A stretch of 64,000 nt of DNA from Kiloniella spongiae (GTDB taxonomy: Bacteria > Pseudomonadota > Alphaproteobacteria > Kiloniellales > Kiloniellaceae). This document shows, one piece after another, positions 27,070 to 35,543 of this stretch. The notes below the pieces were generated by a model. That model saw only the letters and a list, made by a program, of their open reading frames with translations. It was not told where the DNA came from and did no database searches. Position 1 is the first letter of the stretch. Each line of letters opens with the position of its first letter. The DNA is taken from contig NZ_LAQL01000016.1 in NCBI RefSeq assembly GCF_001026905.1, positions 35,593 through 99,592 of the forward strand. Reading direction: 5' to 3'. A program made the position numbers and the translations under genes.

Positions 27070-28143
27070 CAGGCCATGCCCACTGAAGCCGTTGGCAAAG
27101 TACAAATTGCCAACATCCGGGTGTGTTCCCAAGACGACGTTTTGATCCAACAGGTTGTATGCGTAATGTCCAGCCCATGCATTGATCTGTTTGATAGATT
27201 CAAAAGCGGTCACTCGATTGGCAAGGGTGGGCCAGATATGTTCGTCGAAAAGACTGTAATCCACGTGATAATCAAAACACTCGGGGTCATGACCATCCAG
27301 CGGAGAGGTGCCACAGATAAAGTGTTCGCCCTCTGGCCTGAAATAAACCCCGTTGGTATCGACCACAAGCGGGCTATTAGCTATTTCTTCGCGACAGTTA
27401 AAGACAAAGACACATCGTTTGCGGCTTTCAATGGGAATATCAATGCCAGCCATAGCGGCAATCCGCGACGCCATAGGCCCCGCAGCATTAATAAAGTGTT
27501 CGCCAGAGATTTTTTCGACAGAAGCACTTTCTGAGGTTTTCAATTCAGCAGCGACAATCTCGCCACCAGATTTTTCAAATCCTGTAACTTCGCCGTCCTT
27601 ATATATAACGCCTAGTTCCTTATTCTTTGCCCTGAACAATTGCAACAGGCTATAGGCATCAAACCAGCCTTCACCAGAAAGCCCCAAAGACCCCAGTGCA
27701 ACATCATCACAGTTCATCCAGGGGAAACGTTCTTTTAAAAGGGCAGGGGTTAGAAGCGAGATGTCAGCCCCGAGTTCCTTTTGTATAAGATTGTTATTTC
27801 GAAGTGTTTCCTGCCCCTTATCACTGGCAAGAAGCAAATATCCCTTTTCCTGTAGGCCTATATCCAGCGCATTAGTTGGCTGTTGTTCATTTTCCAATGC
27901 CAGGTGTTCAGAAAGGTTCCGCAGGAAATCTATACCAAAGAGGGATATATTGATATTTTCAGGTGTTGAAAATTGCTGTCGAATTGACGCGGCGGACAAG
28001 GTTGTCGACGATCCTTGATAGCTGCTGTCTTTTTCTATGACGGTAATCTTCCCATTAAATGTCGTATCACTTGCCAGAAAGAAGGCTGCGGCACTGCCAA
28101 TAATGCCTCCACCGACAATAACGACATCTGATGTCTTGGTCAT
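26935..28143 (-). CDS. FAD-dependent oxidoreductase, DadA/DAO family
   Basis: A 402-aa flavoenzyme with an N-terminal FAD-binding motif VVIVGGGIIGSAAAFF (residues 7-22), the SIRQQFSTPENINIS segment, a central substrate domain and a C-terminal NGFSGHGLQQAPAVGRALSEL flavin-contact block. The DAO family oxidises amines or amino acids such as D-amino acids, sarcosine or glycine; the exact substrate cannot be read. A 15-bp motif at 28261 shared with the phhA promoter suggests control by amino-acid supply. A decayed duplicate of its 3' end lies 3.6 kb away. Confidence 0.85.
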   Translation of the reverse strand: MTKTSDVVIVGGGIIGSAAAFFLASDTTFNGKITVIEKDSSYQGSSTTLSAASIRQQFSTPENINISLFGIDFLRNLSEHLALENEQQPTNALDIGLQEKGYLLLASDKGQETLRNNNLIQKELGADISLLTPALLKERFPWMNCDDVALGSLGLSGEGWFDAYSLLQLFRAKNKELGVIYKDGEVTGFEKSGGEIVAAELKTSESASVEKISGEHFINAAGPMASRIAAMAGIDIPIESRKRCVFVFNCREEIANSPLVVDTNGVYFRPEGEHFICGTSPLDGHDPECFDYHVDYSLFDEHIWPTLANRVTAFESIKQINAWAGHYAYNLLDQNVVLGTHPDVGNLYFANGFSGHGLQQAPAVGRALSELIIYGKYRSLDLSIFGMERIINKTPVKELNVI

Positions 28144-28260
28144 ACATGCTCCATATTTAATATAATATACAAAGCAGCATCTTTACGCGCAGCGATCTTA
28201 CAGACAACAGATTTGTTTCTTCCCCGTAAAAATTTATTTGTGGATAAAAAGTTCAAATTT

Positions 28261-28275
28261 ATGGGGTATTATATT
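28261..28275. promoter_or_regulatory. 15-bp motif ATGGGGTATTATATT upstream of the FAD oxidoreductase
   Basis: Identical in sequence and orientation to 8288-8302. It lies 118 bp upstream of the oxidoreductase start and 60 bp from the rplM promoter. Inferred to be a shared regulator site. Confidence 0.45.
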
Positions 28276-28335
28276 ACCGTAATTTTAACTTATTGTTTTT
28301 ATTGATAAAATAAATTTGTAGTGGAATATTTTTGT

Positions 28336-28364
28336 TTGACAGCTGTTCTACACTGTATTAGAAC
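28336..28364 (+). promoter_or_regulatory. Likely sigma-70-type promoter of rplM-rpsI
   Basis: TTGACA at 28336-28341 and TAGAAC at 28359-28364 are 17 bp apart, followed by a roughly 65-bp leader before the rplM ATG. The -35 is consensus; the -10 matches at 4 of 6 positions. Confidence 0.55.
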
Positions 28365-28431
28365 CCACCAACGCAAGAGCACTAAGGTGTGTCTTGCCCC
28401 TTATGACAACAGTATGCAATGGCTCTGTTAA

Positions 28432-28896
28432 ATGAAAACTTATTCTGCTAAACCCGCAGATATCGAGAAAAAGTGGTTCGTGATCGATGCTGAAGGCATC
28501 GTTCTCGGTCGCTTGGCTGTCGAAGTCGCAAATATCCTGCGCGGTAAAAACAAAGTAACATTCACACCACACATGGATTGTGGTGATAATGTTATCATCA
28601 TCAATGCCGAGAAAGTCGCCCTTACAGGTAACAAATTGGCTGACAAAAAGTACTACTGGCATACTGGCCACCCTGGCGGTATCAAAGAACGTACAGCTGG
28701 TCAGATCCTGGACGGTCGCTTCCCTGAGCGTGTTGTTCAAAAAGCTATCGAACGTATGGTTCCTAAAGGTCCTCTCGGTCGTCAGCAAATGCGCAATCTT
28801 CGCGTTGTTGTTGGTCCTGACCACAATCATGAAGCTCAGCAGCCAGAAGTTCTGGATTTTGCTTCTAAAAACACCAAGAACAAGAGGAGCCAGTAA
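28432..28896 (+). CDS. rplM: 50S ribosomal protein L13
   Basis: A 154-aa large-subunit protein. N-terminus [22 protein letters not shown], then [18 protein letters not shown], the [16 protein letters not shown] block and [20 protein letters not shown] sequence are all diagnostic. rpsI begins 2 bp after the stop, the universal L13-S9 pairing. GC content is visibly higher than in the accessory genes either side. Confidence 0.97.
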   Translation: MKTYSAKPADIEKKWFVIDAEGIVLGRLAVEVANILRGKNKVTFTPHMDCGDNVIIINAEKVALTGNKLADKKYYWHTGHPGGIKERTAGQILDGRFPERVVQKAIERMVPKGPLGRQQMRNLRVVVGPDHNHEAQQPEVLDFASKNTKNKRSQ

Positions 28897-28898
28897 CA

Positions 28899-29384
28899 AT
28901 GGCTGAAGAAACCCTCAACTCTTTGAGTGATCTTGGCGGTGCAGCACCTGCAGTCGAAGATACAACCGCAGTTGTCGCCGAGCCAAAACTAGACGCACAA
29001 GGTCGTGCTTATGCTACTGGTAAGCGTAAAGACGCCATTGCTCGCGTATGGATCAAGCCAGGTACTGGTAAAATCACCGTAAACGGTCGCGAACAGGAAG
29101 TTTACTTCGCGCGTCCAGTTCTACGCATGATGATCGCACAGCCTTTCGAGACTGTTGAGCGCGCTGGTCAGTTCGACGTAGTTTGCACAGTTAAAGGCGG
29201 TGGTCTTTCTGGCCAAGCTGGTGCTGTTCGTCACGGCATCTCAAAAGCTCTTACTTACTTCGAGCCAGGCCTTCGTCCTGCGCTTAAAGCACGCGGCTTC
29301 CTTACACGTGATGCCCGTGTTGTTGAACGTAAGAAATACGGTAAGGCGAAAGCCCGTCGTAGCTTCCAGTTCTCCAAGCGTTAA
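28899..29384 (+). CDS. rpsI: 30S ribosomal protein S9
   Basis: A 161-aa small-subunit protein. The core has [18 protein letters not shown], the [20 protein letters not shown] block and the C-terminal [17 protein letters not shown] tail that reaches the P-site tRNA. An acidic extension of about 37 residues precedes the core, common in alphaproteobacteria. It is co-transcribed with rplM and followed by a strong terminator. Confidence 0.97.
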   Translation: MAEETLNSLSDLGGAAPAVEDTTAVVAEPKLDAQGRAYATGKRKDAIARVWIKPGTGKITVNGREQEVYFARPVLRMMIAQPFETVERAGQFDVVCTVKGGGLSGQAGAVRHGISKALTYFEPGLRPALKARGFLTRDARVVERKKYGKAKARRSFQFSKR

Positions 29385-29413
29385 GCTTCGAAGAACAGAA
29401 GTTCAAAAATTCG

Positions 29414-29443
29414 AAAAGGGCTGCCATTCTGGCGGCCCTTTTT
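29414..29443 (+). terminator. Rho-independent terminator after rpsI
   Basis: AAAAGGGCTGCC and GGCGGCCCTTTTT form a stem (one mismatch) around ATTCT, ending in a T-run. It lies about 30 bp after the rpsI stop. Confidence 0.9.
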
Positions 29444-29630
29444 GTTGGTCTTGTTCCATCCTGAAATAAGTTTACAGACTGGAGACTTATGATGGGATTT
29501 CAATGAAATCAGTAAGAAATACGCAAACAAGCTTTTTTTGATAATAATTAGTAGCCTACACACGCAAAAGATATAATATATCTGAAATTAATCGCTATAA
29601 TGGTGAATACAATAAATTGTTGCGTGGAAA

Positions 29631-30881
29631 ATGAATACAACAAAAAAAGGTAAAGTCCTAGAAAATCGCTTATACGAATACCTTCTTGAGCAAAAGGAAA
29701 AAGGGCAACTAATCTATGGTATCTATGCTCCAAGCCTATGTAAAATTTATAAACAAAAACAATATTACTGTATGAAACGAGAAGGCAACATCACATTTGA
29801 TGTTGTAGTAGAAATATGCCGAGAAGTAACAAGTGAACCACATTCAAAGCTAATATTCGAGTGCAAAAATTACACAAAAAAAACAATTCCAGAATCTGAT
29901 GTGACAGATTTTTCAAACAAATTATCTCGTATTGGTATGCATGATACAAAAGGCATTATAATCACCAATACAGAGCTCCAAATAGGAGCAAAAAATCTTG
30001 CGGAAAGCTATCATATTGGTATTGCTAAATTCAACAATAATGGTCTAGAGATCGTTGCGGAAAGAAGATCAAAACAATTATATCAAGATAAACATCTAAA
30101 AAAACAACTTTTCGGTAATCAACAATACACAAAATCTCTTAAATTTTCTGCATATTATGATGGAAAATATCACGGTTCTGTTCAGAGTTTGATAAGTTGG
30201 ATTATAAGCCCCAAAATTGATGATAAAAAAACGTGTAACAGTGATGATGTTCCATTTATTTCACATCAGGAAATGGAGCAAAAAGCCAATAAACTTCTTA
30301 AATGTGTCCAATACAGAGAAGGAGCGATTAATTTAGAAGAAATATGCTCATATTTATCTATTGGCCTCGAATGGGACAGTCAGCAATTTTTTGGCGATAA
30401 TGGAAGTGAAATACTAGGTAAAGCTGATTTTTCCAATAAAAAGATTACTATTTATTCTCATGACAGGATAACTCGTGAAAGATTCACAATTAGTCATGAG
30501 ATAGGCCACTTTTATTTAAGGCACGACAAATTTCTTCTCTCAGAATCTATCGTAAAACAAGATTTGTTTATTGGTGTTAAAAACACAAATAAATCAGATA
30601 TTGATAAATTAGAATATCAAGCAAATTTGTTTGCTTCTTGCCTCTTACTTCCAAGAAATACATTTTTAAGAAAAACAGATGAATTCAGGGCGATTTTCGA
30701 TATTCGCAATAAAGGTCATGGCGATATCTATGTAGATGACCAACCTTGTAATATAAGCGATTTTAATAAGCTTTTAGGTGCTCTTTCTGATTTTTTTCAA
30801 GTTTCAACTCAAGCGATTGAAATCAGATTAAAAACACTTAATAAATTAGTGGATGAAAGACAACAGCTAACACCTTGGTAA
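29631..30881 (+). CDS. Fusion of a restriction-endonuclease-like domain and an ImmA/IrrE-type metallopeptidase
   Basis: A 416-aa protein with two recognisable parts. Residues about 5-140 look like a PD-(D/E)xK/Mrr-type nuclease fold: D57 in ITFDVVV, then E77-C78-K79 in LIFECKNYTKK, followed by a helix and TKGIIITN. Residues about 215-400 form an ImmA/IrrE (DUF955) zinc-peptidase: HEIGH at 289-293 and the third ligand candidate E328 in LEYQANLFASCLLLP. No helix-turn-helix was seen. It is a single AT-rich gene between the rpsI terminator and a convergent LysE gene, suggesting transfer. A defence or stress-response role is inferred. Confidence 0.75.
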   Translation: MNTTKKGKVLENRLYEYLLEQKEKGQLIYGIYAPSLCKIYKQKQYYCMKREGNITFDVVVEICREVTSEPHSKLIFECKNYTKKTIPESDVTDFSNKLSRIGMHDTKGIIITNTELQIGAKNLAESYHIGIAKFNNNGLEIVAERRSKQLYQDKHLKKQLFGNQQYTKSLKFSAYYDGKYHGSVQSLISWIISPKIDDKKTCNSDDVPFISHQEMEQKANKLLKCVQYREGAINLEEICSYLSIGLEWDSQQFFGDNGSEILGKADFSNKKITIYSHDRITRERFTISHEIGHFYLRHDKFLLSESIVKQDLFIGVKNTNKSDIDKLEYQANLFASCLLLPRNTFLRKTDEFRAIFDIRNKGHGDIYVDDQPCNISDFNKLLGALSDFFQVSTQAIEIRLKTLNKLVDERQQLTPW

Positions 30882-30890
30882 ATAATGTCT

Positions 30891-31475
30891 CTATACAAAA
30901 AGCAAATAGAGTGCAACCGCTGCCAAGCCAGTTCCCATAAAGATGTTGAACAGGCGCAGGTGCTTTTCTGTTTGAACAAAAATTTTGGCTTGTCTTCCAA
31001 CAACGGCCCAGGTGCCAACGCCAATAAAGCAAATCACAAAATAAAGACCGCAAAAGAGAAAAAGGCTCGAAGGATCACCCTTTGTCGTAAAAGCCGTTAC
31101 TCCTGAAATAGAGGCAATCCACGCTTTAGGATTTAAAATGTTGAGCAACATGCCCTGATAAAACCCGGGTTCTGACTTTTCTTCAAATGAGATTGTTCCC
31201 GTGGAAAAAGCGATCTTATAGGCCAGATAGAGCATAAATGCCGCGCCCACATAACCAATTCCATTCATAGCCTGCGGGAATAACGTTATAAGCTCAGTCG
31301 CCCCCAAACCAACTGCAAAGAGTAACAGGGTAAAGCCAATCGTTGCCCCGGCGACAAAGGGGATGGTTCGGTAAATCCCATGGTTCAGCCCCGAAGTCAT
31401 GGTAATAACATTCACTGGCCCCGGTGAAATCGACATAGTCAGGGCATAAGTACACATAGCAATAATAATAGACAT
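30891..31475 (-). CDS. LysE family amino-acid exporter
   Basis: A 194-aa membrane protein with about six transmembrane helices and the LysE/RhtB signature SISPGPVNVITMTSGLNHG near the N-terminus, plus NILNPKAWIA in the middle. Members export amino acids such as lysine, homoserine or threonine. ATG 31475 is chosen because the longer frame adds 25 residues before the first helix; AGGAG lies 12 bases upstream. It converges on the nuclease-peptidase gene with 9 bp between stops. Confidence 0.85.
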   Translation of the reverse strand: MSIIIAMCTYALTMSISPGPVNVITMTSGLNHGIYRTIPFVAGATIGFTLLLFAVGLGATELITLFPQAMNGIGYVGAAFMLYLAYKIAFSTGTISFEEKSEPGFYQGMLLNILNPKAWIASISGVTAFTTKGDPSSLFLFCGLYFVICFIGVGTWAVVGRQAKIFVQTEKHLRLFNIFMGTGLAAVALYLLFV

Positions 31476-31693
31476 AAGCTTAAAATACTCCTTGTTACGA
31501 GGAATATAGCAAACATCAGAATCATAAAATATTCGCCCGAATTGAAACATACTGTTCGATAATTTGACTCAATCAACTCAAGATTGATTTTTTTAAACTC
31601 AACGCGCTAAAGAGTTAACTTAATCTTAAGCGTACCTCTCTAGAGTTTTGAAAGTAAAAAATTGTTTCATTAAAAAGCAACTAAGGATGTTTT

Positions 31694-32323
31694 ATGAAAA
31701 ATATTAGTTTCATTAAGGCATTTAGTATTTTCTTTAGTTTGACTGCGATAATTGCAGCCATAGCAGTTCCGATCCTTCAAAAGGAAGTATATGAAGTTGT
31801 ATTTGACCTTAATCTAGCAAAAAATCAGGAACAGGCTGAACGTCTTGCAACACTGATTTCCATTGATTTGGAACGAGGTGAGTCGTCTGAGGTTGTGTTA
31901 GCCAAAGTTCAAACTATGCTGGAAAACACCCCTCAAAATGCCGAGCATTTTGCTTGTATTATTGCCGGTGAAAATAGGGTGATCGCACATCCAAAACCTT
32001 CAAACGTAAATAAAGATGTTACTGGTTGGACTATAGCTAATGATTTAGAAACAAAAACCTACACACAATCTGCTGCTGAAGGTGTTACCTTTGGCGGCAT
32101 ACAGACAAGACTGGATGGTTCTCAGGATATTACATATCAGGTGCCAATTAGTACGGAACCATGGTCAGTGTGCGTTCATACCGATTTAGATCTGGTTAAA
32201 TTACAAACAACTATGATTTTAAATCAGGTCGGGAAAATTGTTTTGCCAAGTCTATTGTTGATTGTCTTGATTGGTTCATTCTTTTTTTCAAGACGCGCAA
32301 AAAAACAGAATGTGACAGCTTAA
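31694..32323 (+). CDS. Membrane-anchored Cache-type sensor protein
   Basis: A 209-aa protein with an N-terminal transmembrane helix (about residues 8-27), a periplasmic domain and a second helix (about 180-198) ending in a short basic tail. The periplasmic part, with FACIIAGENRVIAHPKP and DITYQVPISTEPWSVCVHTDL, resembles a single-Cache domain. It has no output domain of its own. It precedes a histidine kinase by 12 bp, so it probably serves as its sensing partner. The ATG follows TAAGGATG. Confidence 0.72.
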   Translation: MKNISFIKAFSIFFSLTAIIAAIAVPILQKEVYEVVFDLNLAKNQEQAERLATLISIDLERGESSEVVLAKVQTMLENTPQNAEHFACIIAGENRVIAHPKPSNVNKDVTGWTIANDLETKTYTQSAAEGVTFGGIQTRLDGSQDITYQVPISTEPWSVCVHTDLDLVKLQTTMILNQVGKIVLPSLLLIVLIGSFFFSRRAKKQNVTA

Positions 32324-32335
32324 GCAATAGAAGCA

Positions 32336-33886
32336 TTGTTCATGAACACCTTAGAAAAGAAAATAACTCTTAGCTTTGGAGCAGTGTGCTGTACTTTTTT
32401 AGCAATGACAGTTTTTACACTGTTACAAGTAAATACGGTCACAGAATCTTCACGGAAAATTCAAAATATCTTTGTCCCTTCGATAGAAGCCAACGTCAGA
32501 TTAACCAATGCTATTAATACGTCCAAGAATGGTTTGTTAGGTTGGATATTAACCCAAGATGAAAATTATGTTCGTCAAAGAAAAGCAGCTTGGACAACTA
32601 TCGGGAAAATGCATAAGCAACTGATGAATTATGCGAAGAACTGGCCAGATACAGAACAACAAGCCAGATTGGAAAGTATCAGTAAGGATTTAGATTTATT
32701 TCGACAGTATCAAGATGAGATAGAAGGAAAAATTCATACTGATGAAAAGATCGCTGCTCTGGATCTTTTAAAAGAAAAAAGCATTCCGTTAGCTCAAACA
32801 TTGGTTGCAACACTCAGACGTATTTCAGATCCTCAAAAATGGCAAATGGAACGTATTTTTGCCGCTGAAGAGGAACAGGAGAACATTCTAACAAACGCAG
32901 CTCTATTTTTTTTAAGTCTGAGCTTTCTAGGAAGTATTTTATTGGGAGCGGTATTAACTCGCGCAGTGATATTACCACTTAATCGGACAATCAAATTTGC
33001 AGAATCCATTACTCGCGGAAATTATTCACTCGACAGAAATTTATTAATAGGAGAAGAAAAACTAGATACAGCTCTGATTGAAATGACAAAGCAATTATCT
33101 GATAAGAAACAAGAAAATGAGAGACAGCAAAAAAGCCTGAGGATATACAACAAAGAATTAAAGTTTTTAAATTCTGAATTAAAGACTTCAAACAATGAGC
33201 TGACGCAGTTTTCTTACAGAACCTCTCACGATTTGAAAGCTCCCTTAATAACAGTACGCGGTTTAGCCGATATTATATGTGAAGATATCAAGGAAGGCGA
33301 TTATGACGAGGTCGAACGAAATGCAAACCATATTTCCAATCACGTTAAGAAACTAGAGCGACTAATTGTCGATATATTGAATCTCGCAAAAGCAGATTTA
33401 AAGGTAACAAACGAAGAAAAGGTCGATTTTAAAGAAATAATCCATTCGATAGAAGGAAGACTGAAAAACATTTACATTGATAATAATGTAACGATTGAGA
33501 CTGAACTTGATGATACAAAACCGATCTATGCGTCTAAAGTTCGGATCACACAAATCCTAGAGAACCTTATTTCAAATGGAATCAAGTATTGTAATAAAAA
33601 TAAACCATATCGTTATGTGAAAATATCAACTGAATATAAAAAGAACAAAAAGCTATGTATCATAGAAGATAACGGCATAGGTATACCTAAAGAATATAGC
33701 AATCGAGTATTCGAAATGTTCCAACGCTTTCACCCAGATATTTCGTATGGAAGTGGTCTTGGCATGTACATTATCAAAAAACATATCGATAAGATGGACG
33801 CTAAAATTAGCTTTGAAAGCTCAGATAATGGAACAAAATTTATAATCGAATTACCAGAAGGGAAATGGAAAGAAGCTAATGAATAA
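32336..33886 (+). CDS. Membrane sensor histidine kinase with HAMP domain
   Basis: A 516-aa kinase: an N-terminal transmembrane helix, a helical periplasmic bundle (residues 35-185), a second helix (190-212), HAMP-like linker, coiled coil (255-292), then a HisKA domain with H298 in YRTSHDLKAPL and an ATPase domain with N box (ILENLISNGIKYC), DNGIGIP and GSGLGMYI. The SHDLKAPL type resembles kinases paired with single-domain receivers. It overlaps the downstream receiver gene by 8 bp. A start at M3 (ATG 32342) is also possible. Confidence 0.9.
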   Translation: MFMNTLEKKITLSFGAVCCTFLAMTVFTLLQVNTVTESSRKIQNIFVPSIEANVRLTNAINTSKNGLLGWILTQDENYVRQRKAAWTTIGKMHKQLMNYAKNWPDTEQQARLESISKDLDLFRQYQDEIEGKIHTDEKIAALDLLKEKSIPLAQTLVATLRRISDPQKWQMERIFAAEEEQENILTNAALFFLSLSFLGSILLGAVLTRAVILPLNRTIKFAESITRGNYSLDRNLLIGEEKLDTALIEMTKQLSDKKQENERQQKSLRIYNKELKFLNSELKTSNNELTQFSYRTSHDLKAPLITVRGLADIICEDIKEGDYDEVERNANHISNHVKKLERLIVDILNLAKADLKVTNEEKVDFKEIIHSIEGRLKNIYIDNNVTIETELDDTKPIYASKVRITQILENLISNGIKYCNKNKPYRYVKISTEYKKNKKLCIIEDNGIGIPKEYSNRVFEMFQRFHPDISYGSGLGMYIIKKHIDKMDAKISFESSDNGTKFIIELPEGKWKEANE

Positions 33887-34301
33887 ATTCTCGGTCATGA
33901 TTATTGATGATAATGAGGACGATAGATATTTGCTGAAACGTCTAATGAAAAAACTCGATATAGCAACAGAGATTTTTGAAGCAGATAATGGACAAAGCGC
34001 ATTGGACTTCTTAACTGAATATCAATTTAATAAACAAAAATTTCCCGATGATTTTCCACCAATATTTATATTTCTCGACATTAATATGCCAATCATGAAT
34101 GGAATAGAGTTTCTAAAAAAGTATTCGGCATTAAGGCAAACCAATAAAAAACATATGTCTTCTATTTTCACCATGTACACCTCGTCTGAAAGAGAAGAAG
34201 ACATTGAAATAAAAGAGCTATACGATTTTGTAAAAGGTTACATCGTGAAGGGAAATTTAAAAGCAGAAAATTTGCAGGAAACAATTGCTAAATATCTTTA
34301 A
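33879..34301 (+). CDS. Single-domain response regulator (Rcp1-like)
   Basis: A 140-aa stand-alone receiver. The acidic cluster IIDDNEDDRYLLKRL is near the N-terminus, the phospho-acceptor is D67 in FIFLDINMPIMNG, and a lysine occurs in FVKGYIVKG. There is no DNA-binding or enzymatic output, so it acts through protein contact or as a phosphorelay intermediate. The overlap with the kinase gene indicates coupled translation. Confidence 0.9.
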   Translation: MNKFSVMIIDDNEDDRYLLKRLMKKLDIATEIFEADNGQSALDFLTEYQFNKQKFPDDFPPIFIFLDINMPIMNGIEFLKKYSALRQTNKKHMSSIFTMYTSSEREEDIEIKELYDFVKGYIVKGNLKAENLQETIAKYL

Positions 34302-34406
34302 AAGGTAGCATTTCCTGCAAATCTATTTTTAAAAAATAACACTTTCGATAAATCTAACATTTAAATCTAAAAATCATGTGGATTTCTTTCGTTACCTCAC
34401 TGCAAT

Positions 34407-34760
34407 TTAATTCACAATATAAGTCTGGCCTGTCTGCATTCCTTCGACGGACTTGCTATAGGCCAGGGCAGCTTTATCAGCATCCACGTGGGCGTACCCC
34501 CTGAAATAGGGACCATAGCTGTCCAATGCTTCTGTAATGACTGTTGGACTCACTGAATTAATGCGAACCTTGTTGCGCATTTCCATAGCGGCGGCTTTTA
34601 CAAAGCTATCGATCGCGCCGTTGACCATAGCCGCCGAACTTCCCAGACGAATAGGATCGCGGTTCAATATGCCGGTACTCAAGGTAAAAGAACCGTCTGA
34701 AGCAATGTAATCACGTCCTATCAGAACAAGGTTGACCTGGCGCATCAAAGCTTCCGATAG
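34407..34760 (-). pseudogene. Truncated short-chain dehydrogenase, C-terminal part only
   Basis: The frame encodes the second half of a small SDR related to the YoxD-like group: LMRQVNLVLIGRDYIASDG, SSAAMVNGAIDSFVKAAAMEM with the usual active-site tyrosine replaced in this subgroup, and RINSVSPTVITEAL. The N-terminal NAD-binding glycine motif and about the first 75-80 residues are missing. The frame runs into sequence belonging to the divergent LysR remnant, so both genes lost their 5' ends in one deletion. Confidence 0.8.
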
Positions 34761-35480
34761 AGGCAAAAGCGGTACGGCCACTGCAAAGAAATCACGGCAA
34801 GTGTGAAAAATGCACAAAAAGATCTTGAGGCCATAAAGGGAACCGTTTCCGGCTCTATCCGGGTATCTGCGCCGATTTCATTCGGTGAAGCTTTTTTAAG
34901 CGATATCACCCTCGGGTTCAATGCCCTTTATCCAGATGTAAGGTTTGAGCTTGAACTGGATAATAAAATCAAAGATCTGCAATCCGAAAACATCGACATT
35001 GCCTTTCACGCGACGACAACGATGGAAGACAATCTGGTGCCGATCAAGGTTGGCAATTGGACAGAATATATTTGTGCATCACCAGAGTATCTGAAAGACA
35101 AACCCGTCATCACAAAGCCACAGGATTTATTGGCGCATCAGTGTTTGTTAAATGCACGAAAACTAGAGCCAACGCTGTGGCAGTTTCACGATGAAGAGGG
35201 ATCCCACAGCATTCATATAGAAGCGAAGTTGAGTGCCCATCACTTTCCCATGCTCAAAAAAGCTATCCTATCCGGTGGCGGGATTGGTAAACTTCCGTCC
35301 TATCTGGCAGAAGAAGAAATCGCCCAAGGAAACCTGATCCGGCTTTTGCCATCTTATGGAACCAAGCTTTATCCAATTTTTATTGTTTATCCCTATCAAA
35401 CACATCTGCCAATCAAGGTCAGGAAGTTTATAGATTTTGTGAAAGACTGGTTTTCCAAACAGGATCATTTTTTGAAGTAG
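34761..35480 (+). pseudogene. Truncated LysR-family regulator lacking its HTH domain
   Basis: From about 34770 the frame matches the linker and co-inducer domain of LysR proteins: YGHCKEITASVKNAQKDLEA, GTVSGSIRVSAPISFGEAFL and FELELDNKIKDLQSENIDIAF. The first 60-65 residues, the winged helix-turn-helix, are absent and a stop lies at 34758 in frame. A GTG at 34803 could start a 225-aa product without DNA-binding ability. Divergent SDR and LysR genes are a common pair, so this is the partner of the truncated SDR. Confidence 0.82.
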
Positions 35481-35543
35481 CCCAAATAAGAAAATAGCGA
35501 GAGAAGGGTATGACCACATCTCTTGCTATTTTATGTGCACGGA

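Noticed and set aside
23200..28143. Integrative element with attachment sites at the repeats
   Set aside because: No integrase or transposase, the repeats are diverged and coding-derived, and no tRNA is involved; simple recombination is a better explanation.
30885..31106. Plus-strand frame over the 3' end of the LysE gene
   Set aside because: Antisense to a clear LysE transporter; lysine-rich translation without domains.
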